Positions 1 through 8,016 of a DNA stretch of 64,000 nt are shown piece by piece. Every line of letters begins with the position of its first letter. The stretch's first letter is position 1. This DNA is from Algoriphagus terrigena DSM 22685 (lineage in GTDB: Bacteria; Bacteroidota; Bacteroidia; Cytophagales; Cyclobacteriaceae), in NCBI RefSeq assembly GCF_000429445.1, contig NZ_AUBW01000014.1, forward strand, positions 82,983-146,982. The letters are read 5' to 3'. The notes beneath the pieces are model-generated. The model was not told the DNA's origin. It ran no database searches and worked only from the letters and a program-made list of their open reading frames with translations. A program made the translations under genes and the position numbers.

Positions 1-244
1 AGATAATGATGGGAATACCGGTCTTCAGCAGCCTTCTGGAGATCTCCAGCCCCCCGAGTTCAGGCATGACGATGTCTGTAATCAGAATCTGGGCCTTACC
101 CCTGCTGATCCATTCCAATCCCTTGACCGGATCGGTCGTCGCAAAACTTACCTCGAAGTCCGGAAGCATCCGGATGAGGATAGTCAACAGATCCAATATG
201 GACTCTTCATCGTCAATCAGCCCTACCTTGATCTTCGGATTCAT
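1..244 (-). CDS. Response regulator, N-terminal part (cut by window edge)
   Basis: Only the first 81 codons of this response regulator are visible. The ATG at 244 opens a receiver domain: an acidic pair in VGLIDDEES (D11, D12), the phospho-acceptor D57 in LITDIVMPELGG, and the start of the next helix and strand of the CheY fold. The start lies 32 bases inside the end of the kinase gene, so the two are probably translationally coupled. Regulators paired with LytS/YehU-type kinases usually carry a LytTR DNA-binding domain; that half is outside the window, so the output domain is inferred. Confidence 0.85.
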   Translation of the reverse strand, partial: MNPKIKVGLIDDEESILDLLTILIRMLPDFEVSFATTDPVKGLEWISRGKAQILITDIVMPELGGLEISRRLLKTGIPIII

Positions 245-1337
245 ACGCTATGGTCAGTAACAGTGAATACTCTATCCCGTCCGAGGCAGTGAATACCTGG
301 AACCTGTCCCCGAAGTGATACCTGAGAATCCGGAATACAGATGCGGCACCAAACCCTGACCTCATCTTCCTTCCCGGAGTTCCGATGGCATTGGTAATGG
401 TTGCAGAAAAATGCCAGCTGCCTTTCCCGGTACCGGGGAATAGAAAAAATCCAAATTTGCATGGAACGCTACTGTCTTCATACCTGCCGTGAAAGAACAC
501 GTTCTCGACAAGGGTAAGCAGGCAGAGTTTCGGCATCGGCAATCCAGACGCCGTCGGACCGATCTGATTGCGCACATCCACCGACAGTCTGGAAAAGCGC
601 AGCCTCTGGCATTGCAGATAATACATCACAGCCTGTACCTCTTCATTAAGAAAATTGGGATGGTTGAACTCTTTGAAGCTGTATTTGAGCAATGAGGTAA
701 GGCTTGAAAACTCTGTCAGGAGCTCCGGCGACAGTTTGGCAATCCTTGCCGAGGTATGGCTCAGTGTGTTGAGGATAAAATGCGGACTGAGCTGCAGGGA
801 GACATGCTCCATCTTCAGACGTGCGTGTTCCATCTCCAGATCAAATTTCTTCCGGTTGAGTTGTTGGTTCCTCCACATCATCCAGATGGCACCTGCCAGT
901 GCAAAGAAGTGAAGGAGTCGGGTGGACTCGTTCACCAAAAAGGACTTCAGTTCAGGTATTTCTCCCGTCTGATAGCTGAGTATGGCAAGCTTGCCTCCAA
1001 AAAAAGATGACAGCGTTACCAACAGGATAAGTACCGCTGCCAATCTTTTGCGGCCAGTAAAAAACAGGGGAAGGAACACGCCAAAAAAAACGGCGATTAC
1101 TGCAAATCCGCCCATAAAGTTATAACCCGGAATCAGCCACTTTGAAATTTTCCCATGGAGGATCAGAGTCGCACCGATGTCTACCACCAGATAGCTGATC
1201 CACACGGCCAGCAATAACATCAACGGCCTTTCCAAAAACCAGGCAGTGATGCGAGTTCTGCCAAAATCCCCGTCAGTTCTACCCGAGGGGAAGTTCCTGA
1301 TCGCTTTCTCACTAGTTTTCATCGTACCAAAATTCAA
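213..1337 (-). CDS. LytS/YehU-type sensor histidine kinase
   Basis: This 374-residue protein has about four hydrophobic segments (roughly residues 37-60, 68-93, 98-120, 141-156). A short coiled coil and a His_kinase (PF06580) domain follow. The phospho-acceptor region is LQLSPHFILNTLSH with H186, the N box is LTLVENVFFHG with N279, and a GFGAASVFRIL segment stands where the G box is expected. The family phosphorylates a partner response regulator, here the overlapping downstream gene. ATG codons at 1337 and 1322 are both possible starts. There is no obvious ligand domain apart from the membrane segments, so the signal is unknown. Confidence 0.85.
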   Translation of the reverse strand: MNFGTMKTSEKAIRNFPSGRTDGDFGRTRITAWFLERPLMLLLAVWISYLVVDIGATLILHGKISKWLIPGYNFMGGFAVIAVFFGVFLPLFFTGRKRLAAVLILLVTLSSFFGGKLAILSYQTGEIPELKSFLVNESTRLLHFFALAGAIWMMWRNQQLNRKKFDLEMEHARLKMEHVSLQLSPHFILNTLSHTSARIAKLSPELLTEFSSLTSLLKYSFKEFNHPNFLNEEVQAVMYYLQCQRLRFSRLSVDVRNQIGPTASGLPMPKLCLLTLVENVFFHGRYEDSSVPCKFGFFLFPGTGKGSWHFSATITNAIGTPGRKMRSGFGAASVFRILRYHFGDRFQVFTASDGIEYSLLLTIAYESEDQGRAD

Positions 1338-2110
1338 AAATCATGAAAAATCAACACCTCTTAGAAGATTGCCAAAAGGCAATGAAATCCGCCAAAAAGA
1401 CTGCTTTCCGAAGTCTAAACCACCAAAGCAGGGGGAAAGAAACCATCAGCTTCTTCCATGAGTGCCCGACCACGATTATTACCAGTGTCTGAGATCTGGA
1501 GTCGGAAACCTGCCCAAGAAAGACCTGCCTCCGGCGGGTCTTTCTCTTTGCCCATAATCCCACCCAATCAAAATACAGTCAGGAACCAACAGCAAACCTA
1601 CCTTTAAGGGGTTTCCGTTGTTCCTGCCTTGCAATAGGCGGTACCGGCCACAACATGGAGGACAGTCCAATCCACGGAGTGACTGACGTGATTCGGCCAG
1701 CAAAAAACCGGATCACCTCAAAAGCATCGGGAAATCGCAGTATCCCTATCAAATCGGAGACAATACAGGACCAAAGGGACTGCCCACCCAGCTGGCCTGT
1801 TTTATAAAAAATATCTCACTCGCAATTAACAATTTAATGATTTCCGGCAGCTTTCCAAAGCCCCCTAAGCTCCTCTTCAATCGCCAGTCCGCCAAGGCCC
1901 GAAAAACAGATAAGCTCCAGAATCAAAAAAAAACCAATCCCGAACACCTAAAAAAGTACCCGCTTCAATCCAAAATAACCCTATCAATCTGTCAATTCTG
2001 CCAAAATCCCTGCTGATTCTACCACATCGGTACCAGAAAGCAAATCCTGTTGGAATTTAGACACAGCCAATAAGGAAGCCGAAAAGCATCCGAAGCGGAC
2101 GGATAAAATA
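1338..2110. other. Non-coding stretch, no gene recognised
   Basis: About 770 bases lie between the kinase start and the tandem repeat ahead of the MauE-like gene. No reading frame resembles a protein. A 13-base word, CTGCCAAAATCCC, at about 1999 also occurs at about 1259 inside the 5' end of the kinase gene, with partial similarity continuing for another 14 bases. Whether this is a regulator site or chance cannot be decided here. Confidence 0.4.
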
Positions 2111-2170
2111 GGTAAGACTAAAATTGATAAGACTCAAATAGATAAGACTCAAATAGATAAAACTTAAAAA
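2111..2170 (+). repeat. 15-bp tandem repeat, four units
   Basis: Four head-to-tail 15-base units lie immediately upstream of the MauE-like gene. The two central units (2126-2140 and 2141-2155) are identical, GATAAGACTCAAATA; the outer two (2111-2125, 2156-2170) are degenerate. The array ends about 20 bases before the start codon, so it could be a variable-number promoter or leader element. Confidence 0.8.
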
Positions 2171-2189
2171 AACAAAGGGAACACGCACC

Positions 2190-2627
2190 ATGAAAACAAT
2201 TCTGTCAATACCCACAGCTGCGCTTATCCTGCTTTGGACTTATACCGGGCTGGACAAGATTGTTCGGTTTGAGGATAGCCGAAAGGCCTTCCACAACCAG
2301 ACATTTCCGGCCGAACTCGCCGAGATCCTGAGCTACGCCGTACCCGCAGCGGAATTGCTGATTGTTGTAGTCATGCTTTTTTCAATGACCCGATGGTGGG
2401 GGATGTTGGGAAGCTTGTTACTGCTGACCGTCTTTACCACCTACGTCGGTTTGATTTGGGTAGAGGCATTTCCCAGGATACCCTGCAACTGTGCAGGAAT
2501 ATTGGAAAGCCTTGGCTGGGCGGAACACTTCTGGATGAACCTGTTCTTCATCGGTATATCCGTCTTTGGACTTTACAAAGACAAAGCAAAAAAGCCAAAG
2601 ACGGGGTCTTCGGCTTTAGGGTGTTAA
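2190..2627 (+). CDS. MauE/DoxX-like membrane protein
   Basis: This 145-residue protein has four predicted membrane helices (about 5-22, 45-65, 70-92, 113-132). It fits the MauE/DoxX-like family found in Bacteroidota. The second half carries a conserved-looking RIPCNCAGILESLGW loop, whose CNC pair is the usual redox-type signature of this group. Family members are linked to electron transfer or disulfide handling for partner proteins. Downstream is a small secreted DUF6520 protein and a leftward operon containing a TlpA-like protein, so a role in cysteine redox of exported proteins is plausible but inferred. The gene is preceded by a 15-bp tandem repeat. Confidence 0.7.
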   Translation: MKTILSIPTAALILLWTYTGLDKIVRFEDSRKAFHNQTFPAELAEILSYAVPAAELLIVVVMLFSMTRWWGMLGSLLLLTVFTTYVGLIWVEAFPRIPCNCAGILESLGWAEHFWMNLFFIGISVFGLYKDKAKKPKTGSSALGC

Positions 2628-2726
2628 GCTTTAATCAGGAAGTCTATCACATTACACAATAAATATAACTAATATAATGTAGATACCCAACAGTAGTTAG
2701 TAGACAAATACAAATTTTACGGTGAC

Positions 2727-2758
2727 AAAAAAGGGCGGCGGGGTGGGCTCCGCCGCCC
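2727..2758 (-). terminator. Intrinsic terminator reading leftward
   Basis: A perfect 8-bp GC stem (GGGCGGCG at 2733-2740 with CGCCGCCC at 2751-2758) is followed on the minus strand by a run of six T. No run of T follows on the plus strand, so it ends leftward transcription coming from the structured region up to about 3010. Confidence 0.8.
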
Positions 2759-3025
2759 AACAGTCCGAACATTGCGAGTGAAGGACTGCAAAAAATATCG
2801 ATTAGGCTCTCGAAGCAATCCGCTTCGGGAAGCCTCAAAGCATACACTGCCTCTTCCTGAAGCAGGGAGTAGGAAGACCTGCTTAACCTCGGCAGTGTAG
2901 GGAGACAAACCGGCTCCCTGACCGGAGTAATCCGGGCGGTTTCGCAGAAAGGGCAGGGATCGCAGATGCAGTCCACTGTCCCAAAGCACCTTAACCATTT
3001 GTTTAACAAGAGGGAAAACCCTCAC
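2733..3025 (-). ncRNA. Candidate structured non-coding RNA ending in a terminator
   Basis: This region holds no convincing protein but is very rich in complementary segments and ends at a leftward intrinsic terminator. A 9-bp stem (2843-2851 with 2891-2899) encloses two interleaved 7-bp stems (2852-2858/2871-2877 and 2860-2866/2878-2884). These can form a pseudoknot or alternate with each other. A second interleaved pair is 2907-2912/2937-2942 and 2915-2920/2954-2959, with a nested 5-bp hairpin at 2922-2935. A GAGGG-TTTT-CCCTC hairpin lies near the presumed 5' end at 3010-3023. The two overlapping minus-strand open frames here look non-biological. It could instead act as a leader of the DUF6520 gene on the plus strand, but the terminator favours the minus strand. 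Confidence 0.45.
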
Positions 3026-3039
3026 ATCCAAAAACGATT

Positions 3040-3318
3040 ATGAACCGAATATCCAAACTTCTCCCCGCACTTGCATTGTTGCTGGGAGCAACCCTGGCCA
3101 TGGCGATGAATTTCCCAGGCAACCCGACGGAGCGTTATGCAAAAGATCCGTCTGCAGAAATATGGTATGACCTGACCGGGATCACCCCGGGTGGATCAAC
3201 CTATCATTGTGATGTGATTTCCGGCACCTGCTCAAGAGAAGAACCGATGACTGGTGCTGATCAAGTGGAAAACGGAACCTTCGTCAAGAACGGAAACCTG
3301 CCCGTAGTAAACCCTTGA
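3040..3318 (+). CDS. Small secreted DUF6520-like protein
   Basis: This 92-residue protein has a clear signal peptide (hydrophobic residues about 7-22, probable cleavage after AMA). A short mature region follows with two cysteines spaced in YHCDVISGTCSRE. This layout matches the small exported proteins called DUF6520 in Bacteroidota, which lie near MauE-like genes and TonB-dependent receptors; their function is not established. A strong terminator follows directly. The family call rests on the overall layout rather than on a diagnostic motif. Confidence 0.6.
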   Translation: MNRISKLLPALALLLGATLAMAMNFPGNPTERYAKDPSAEIWYDLTGITPGGSTYHCDVISGTCSREEPMTGADQVENGTFVKNGNLPVVNP

Positions 3319-3330
3319 TCTTTTTCTTTT

Positions 3331-3368
3331 AAGGAGGGCATTGCCGCTGGCGATGCCCTCCCTTTTTT
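3331..3368 (+). terminator. Intrinsic terminator of the DUF6520 gene
   Basis: A 9-bp stem (GGAGGGCAT at 3333-3341 with ATGCCCTCC at 3353-3361) is followed by CTTTTTT. It sits between convergent genes and overlaps the stop of the SusD-like gene. Confidence 0.9.
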
Positions 3369-4728
3369 ACCTAACATTCTGCACCAAGGGGTTCAGGTTC
3401 ATCTCGGCCGGAGGGATCAAAAACGTGTACCGCGTATCGCCCGGTGGAAGGATTGATTCCTGGTCGTTATAGTTCCTACTCAAGGTCACCTGAAGTTCAG
3501 GATAGAAATTGTACCGCTTCAGATCCAGCCATCGGACCGTCCGAAAGACCAACTCCTTTCTCCTTTCTTCTACAATCCGCAGCAAAAGGTTATTTCCTGA
3601 AAGTCCGGACAGACCCTCAAATCCCGCCTCCATCCGGTGTTCCAACAAATAGTTTACAGCCTCCAAAGCCTCATCCTCCTCTCCCAGCCTAAAGGCACTT
3701 TCCGCCAGGTTCAAGACAACCTCATCCGTGGCAATCCCTCCAAAGAAATAGAAGTCCCCGGTGTAATTCCCCCTGAAGTTCAATCTATCCTCCGTGCCAC
3801 TCGGCTCAAAAAAGAACTTCAGCCTCAGGTCCGCACTGTCATACAGGCTGACCAGCTCGGGGTTCACAAAGTTGTCGGCACTGAGGGTAACGGTGGTCGT
3901 ATATTGCTGTTGGTGATGGATCACTTCGGGATTAAAAACCTCAAAAGAATAAGGCAGATCGGTCTCGATAGTTTTATAGTCCATGAGTTCATTTCCGATC
4001 TCCAACGCCTTTTTTGAGTGTTCATAAGCCAAGTCATAGCGGTGCATGTTTAGGTACACCCTGGACAGCATGGCATGTGCTGCCCACTTGGATGGTCTGG
4101 TCGGGATGTCCGACTTCTCTTCCAATACCTGCGTCCCTGCCTCCAGATCAGCGATGAGCTGCGAAAAGCTCTCGAGCATGGTGGACCGCTTCACCTTTTG
4201 GTTGATATCCGAAGTAAGCCGGATAGGGATTCCCAACTGGTCCATCCTGTCCGGATCGTAAGGTTCGGCAAAATGCATCAGCACTTCATAATGGCCCATG
4301 GCACGGAAAAACCTGGCTGAAGCAGCCAGTTCCTCCATCCGTTGCCGCTCGGCCCCGTTGGCCGGCTCGTAGTCGGCCAATCCATCCAGGACCACGTTGG
4401 CATAAAAAACCTTCCCATACGGGATAATCCAGTTGACATCCTCTTCGTCAGCTATGTACAGTTCTTTCTCCCAGAAATACAGGGCAGTCATAGTGAAAGG
4501 CAATCGCTGGAGAAGCCCATTACCGAAGAAAAGGTCATCCGAACTGATCATCCCGTTTACTGGAAAGGAGTTCATACCCCGCTGCTCGGCATCCAGAAGC
4601 CCCTGATAGTCGTCCAGGGTCGAAGGGATGACCAGATTCTGTTTGGGTTTGGCATCCAGAAACTCGGTGCAGGACTGCAGCGTCATGCCTGCAAATGCCC
4701 ATGCGATTATTAAATAGCATTTTTTCAT
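3367..4728 (-). CDS. RagB/SusD-family outer-membrane lipoprotein
   Basis: This 453-residue lipoprotein starts with a signal peptide and lipobox ending at C20 (LQSC, followed by the typical TEFLDAKP). SusD family proteins are surface lids that capture substrate for a SusC TonB-dependent transporter. TPR-like helices are suggested by SARFFRAMGHYEVLMHFAEPY near residue 140 and by AAHAMLSRVYLNMHRYDLAYEHS further on. The C-terminal region contains the usual RRKELVFRTVRWLDLKRYN segment. It is the last gene of the leftward TlpA-like/SusC/SusD operon, 108 bases after SusC. The substrate cannot be read from the sequence; association with a thioredoxin-like protein is more typical of peptide or protein-derived substrates than of glycan loci. 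Confidence 0.93.
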   Translation of the reverse strand: MKKCYLIIAWAFAGMTLQSCTEFLDAKPKQNLVIPSTLDDYQGLLDAEQRGMNSFPVNGMISSDDLFFGNGLLQRLPFTMTALYFWEKELYIADEEDVNWIIPYGKVFYANVVLDGLADYEPANGAERQRMEELAASARFFRAMGHYEVLMHFAEPYDPDRMDQLGIPIRLTSDINQKVKRSTMLESFSQLIADLEAGTQVLEEKSDIPTRPSKWAAHAMLSRVYLNMHRYDLAYEHSKKALEIGNELMDYKTIETDLPYSFEVFNPEVIHHQQQYTTTVTLSADNFVNPELVSLYDSADLRLKFFFEPSGTEDRLNFRGNYTGDFYFFGGIATDEVVLNLAESAFRLGEEDEALEAVNYLLEHRMEAGFEGLSGLSGNNLLLRIVEERRKELVFRTVRWLDLKRYNFYPELQVTLSRNYNDQESILPPGDTRYTFLIPPAEMNLNPLVQNVR

Positions 4729-4836
4729 TTTCTTATTGATTAAAGCAAATCCCGGGGTGCTCTTTTGGAGCGAAGACCCCTGTGAAGAATGTTAAAATCT
4801 GTCTTCCTTTACCCCGGAGATTTACTGGTTGAACTA

Positions 4837-7800
4837 TTAAAACATCGCCCGAAATCCGACCGAACCTGAGAACAAAGAAGGGCTCATGAGATAATCCGGA
4901 TCAGCTACTTCCCTGCTTTCCTTCCAGAGTATACCGAGATTGTTCAGATACCCATAGACTTCCAGACTCTGGAAGATTCCACCGCCCTTGCCCGACAATG
5001 GAAAACGGTAGGCTACACGGATATCCTGGAGCCGGATGTGGTCGCCCTTCTCCACTGTGGCGCTGCTGGCGAGGTAAAACTGGTCCCGGTAGGCATCCAC
5101 CTTTCCCGGATCGGAGGGAACTTGGGTAAGCTGCTCATCCCCCGCCTTCTGCCAGCGACGCTCGTAGTCCGCGTGGGAAAAGGCTCCCCGGTTCACCTCG
5201 TCAAAGCTGACCGACCGCCGCCGGAAGTAATACCCCAATCGGTAGGAAATATTGGCAGAAAGACTCCAGCCTTTGTAACTGAACGTGTTCCTCAACGCCC
5301 CGAACCGGGTCGGTCGGCCACTCCCGTGGAACAGGATGTTCTCCGGGCTGGCCTCATTATAAATGGTCGCATATTCCGTACTCGGCTCCCCGTCCACGTA
5401 ACCCATAGGGGATCCATCAGTCGGGCTCAGCCCTGCAAACGGAAAACTGAAGATCGCAAACAGGGGCTTGCCCAAGGCCGGAGTGGGCAAACCGGGTGTG
5501 TATTGGACCAGCTGAGTGGCTGTCGGATCGTTTTCGATATGGGTCACCTCTTCCTTGACTAGGCTGAGGAAGAAGGAGGTTTCCCATCGGACCGCCCTGT
5601 TTATGTTCACCGAACTGAGCGCGATATCCCATCCCCTGGTATGCGTTGCTGCATAGTTCAGCGTTGCATCGGTAAAACCGGAAGAGGGATACAGCGGGAT
5701 CTGACCCAGCAGGTCCAGTCCCTGCTTGTCATAATACTCCACCGAACCGGAAAGCCGGGATGAAAACAGTTCAAAGTCCATCCCCGCATTGATGATCTTG
5801 ATCCGTTCCCAACGGAGCTCGGGATTGGGGGGTGTCAGGATACTCAAGAAGGGCAGTTGGGTAAGCGGACTTAAGCCAATCTTCCTGGCAGTGGTCATGG
5901 CCGATGCATTGGGATTGGTATTGCCGTTGTATCCATAGCTGAGTCTTGCTTTCAGATAGTCCAGCCAAGCAAGATCCAGAAAGTCCTCTTCCGAAACGAT
6001 CCATCCCAAACCTGCAGACCAGAGCGGGACGCTCTTTTGGTTGGTGTTTACTCCAAACAGATTAGAGGCATCGGTTCTTGCGCTCAGGTTGAGCAGGTAC
6101 CGGCTGCGGTAGCTGTAACCTACATTGCCGAACGCAGAGACAAAGCGGCTGGTGGTCCCGCTAAACTCCTCGGTAAAAGGAACGTTCTGCAGCCTTCCGG
6201 TCGCCAGGTTTGTGGTCCGGGTGATGTAGTCCACCGGCATGGAGGTTCCGTTCTCGCCGTTGTAGCCATACGTTGTCGTCTCATACCCCTCGCTCTGGTG
6301 GTCTTTGATTTCTCCTCCGGCAAAGGCATTCAGGCGGTGCTCTCTCCACTCCCTGCCATAGTTCAGCTGTCCCCGGAGGTTATGGCTGAAGGCGTTGACA
6401 AAGGACTGTTCCAATATTCCCCCTACCGGAAGATGGTAGATCGTCTCCCCGTTAGGTCCAAACTCGGTAAAGGTATTGATCCGGTTTCTGGCCACGTAGG
6501 ATTCCAAAGGGCTGTCATTGACAGTAGTTCGGCTGTTGGTCCAATACTGGTAATTTGCCGATACGCTGAGCCCTTTGGCAATGGTATAATCCAGCTCTGT
6601 AAACAGCCTCAGGTCATTGCCCGATGTCTGGGTGGGGCTCAATCCGATCTCGTCCAGTGGAACATAGTCCCAACTGTAGGCCAGTTGGTCAGCCATTTTA
6701 TCTTTAAACCTCACGCTGTAGTCCCTAAATACCGGCAAAGGATTACCGGATTCATCCGCCAGCCGATCGTAGGGATTGAGGTTGCCAGTGGCGGGTGTGC
6801 CCTGTTCAGAAACAGCCTGTACCCAATAGGCTCCCATTCCCACCCTGAGCCTGTCTTTGGCTACTTTCCAGGTTTGCCGCGTGGAGAGTGTAATCCGGGA
6901 GTCGTCAGAGGCGACCTGTGAACTTTGGTTCTTGTCCCAGCCTGCGCTGGCCTGATAGCTGTAATTTTTGGATCCGCCTGTAACGTTAACGGCATATTGC
7001 TGGAGTACAGCACTGCGGTTCAGGTAGGCATCCCGGTCAGTCCGAAGATCCGAGTTTCTGAGTGTGGTCACTATCCCGTTAAGTTCCTGCTCGGTGATTT
7101 TGCCCTGTTCAAAGGCATAGTAAGCTTCGGCAAGCGGATTGACCACCGGGTTACGGGAATTGGTCAGCTGGCTTCGGTAATACCCGTTTTTGTAAAGCTC
7201 GGTCTGCTTGTCCACCAACGAATTGATCGTCATGGTCGGATAGTAGAACAGGTCCGGCTTTGGCCTGAAAGTGAGATTGGAGGTTAGGTTGACCCGCACC
7301 GGCTGCTCGAAATTCCCCTTCTTGGTGGTAATGACAATCACGCCGTTTCCGGCTCGTGCTCCCCAGATAGAGGCCGCCGCCGCATCCTTTAATACAGTCA
7401 TGCTCCCCACGTCATTGGGATTGATGCTGGACAGAGGGCCGTCATAGGCTAGGTTGTCGACCACAATCAGCGGTTGGCTGTTCGAGATCAGGGTAGCCGT
7501 TCCCCGAATGGTGATGCTCTCCCCATTGGCCAGACTGGGCTGGTCCCGGTTAAAGATCAGCCCCGGGGTGATGTCCTCCAGCCGGTCAATCACATTGGTC
7601 GACACCCTCCTGTCCACCAGTTCCTGACCGATGCCCACAAACGAACCCGTGGTACGTTCCAGAGGCAGCTGCTGGAAACCCGTGGAGACAACAGTAACTC
7701 CCTCCAGTCCCATTTCCTGTTCCTTGAGCGCAACCGCTACCGAAGACTCTCCCTGCGGTACCGGATAGTCAAGGGTTTGGTATCCTATAAAGCTGAATAC

Positions 7801-8016
7801 CAAAACTGCATCCCCCTCTGGAATCGTCAACTTAAACCGACCTTCCGGATCTGTGACGGTACCCTGGGCTGTCCCCTTGAGTACCACATTCACTCCCGGC
7901 AGTGGGGAGCGGTCATGCACGGCAGTCACCTGCCCTTCCAGAGTCCTGGTCTGACTCTGGGAATACGCCGCTTCCCAAAGTAGGAAACAAAGCAACAGCA
8001 ATAGATTTTTTGTCAT
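4837..8016 (-). CDS. SusC/RagA-family TonB-dependent outer-membrane transporter
   Basis: At 1059 residues it has the usual family length. In order it has a signal peptide (about 1-19), a carboxypeptidase-regulatory-like domain (about 25-110, with LPGVNVVLKGTAQGTVTD), and a TonB plug. The plug has the SusC signatures ESITIRG, PLIVVDN and AAAASIWGARAGNGVIVITT. A long beta-barrel then ends in an aromatic C-terminus (RAMF), typical for BAM insertion. Its ATG overlaps the end of the upstream TlpA-like gene by 4 bases and the SusD partner follows. Together they form an energy-dependent import complex; the cargo is unknown. Confidence 0.95.
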   Translation of the reverse strand: MTKNLLLLLCFLLWEAAYSQSQTRTLEGQVTAVHDRSPLPGVNVVLKGTAQGTVTDPEGRFKLTIPEGDAVLVFSFIGYQTLDYPVPQGESSVAVALKEQEMGLEGVTVVSTGFQQLPLERTTGSFVGIGQELVDRRVSTNVIDRLEDITPGLIFNRDQPSLANGESITIRGTATLISNSQPLIVVDNLAYDGPLSSINPNDVGSMTVLKDAAAASIWGARAGNGVIVITTKKGNFEQPVRVNLTSNLTFRPKPDLFYYPTMTINSLVDKQTELYKNGYYRSQLTNSRNPVVNPLAEAYYAFEQGKITEQELNGIVTTLRNSDLRTDRDAYLNRSAVLQQYAVNVTGGSKNYSYQASAGWDKNQSSQVASDDSRITLSTRQTWKVAKDRLRVGMGAYWVQAVSEQGTPATGNLNPYDRLADESGNPLPVFRDYSVRFKDKMADQLAYSWDYVPLDEIGLSPTQTSGNDLRLFTELDYTIAKGLSVSANYQYWTNSRTTVNDSPLESYVARNRINTFTEFGPNGETIYHLPVGGILEQSFVNAFSHNLRGQLNYGREWREHRLNAFAGGEIKDHQSEGYETTTYGYNGENGTSMPVDYITRTTNLATGRLQNVPFTEEFSGTTSRFVSAFGNVGYSYRSRYLLNLSARTDASNLFGVNTNQKSVPLWSAGLGWIVSEEDFLDLAWLDYLKARLSYGYNGNTNPNASAMTTARKIGLSPLTQLPFLSILTPPNPELRWERIKIINAGMDFELFSSRLSGSVEYYDKQGLDLLGQIPLYPSSGFTDATLNYAATHTRGWDIALSSVNINRAVRWETSFFLSLVKEEVTHIENDPTATQLVQYTPGLPTPALGKPLFAIFSFPFAGLSPTDGSPMGYVDGEPSTEYATIYNEASPENILFHGSGRPTRFGALRNTFSYKGWSLSANISYRLGYYFRRRSVSFDEVNRGAFSHADYERRWQKAGDEQLTQVPSDPGKVDAYRDQFYLASSATVEKGDHIRLQDIRVAYRFPLSGKGGGIFQSLEVYGYLNNLGILWKESREVADPDYLMSPSLFSGSVGFRAMF

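Noticed and set aside
2733..3025. tmRNA, RNase P RNA or 6S RNA
   Set aside because: No tmRNA tag reading frame or TTCGAATC acceptor arm, no RNase P core sequences, and no single long 6S-type hairpin were found.
2647..3031. Two overlapping minus-strand frames of 104 and 120 codons
   Set aside because: Neither has protein-like composition. They lie on a stretch of strong secondary structure and run through or end at a terminator; a structured RNA explains the region better.
6037..6921. 294-codon plus-strand frame inside the SusC gene
   Set aside because: It is antisense to an unambiguous SusC coding region and has no own motifs.
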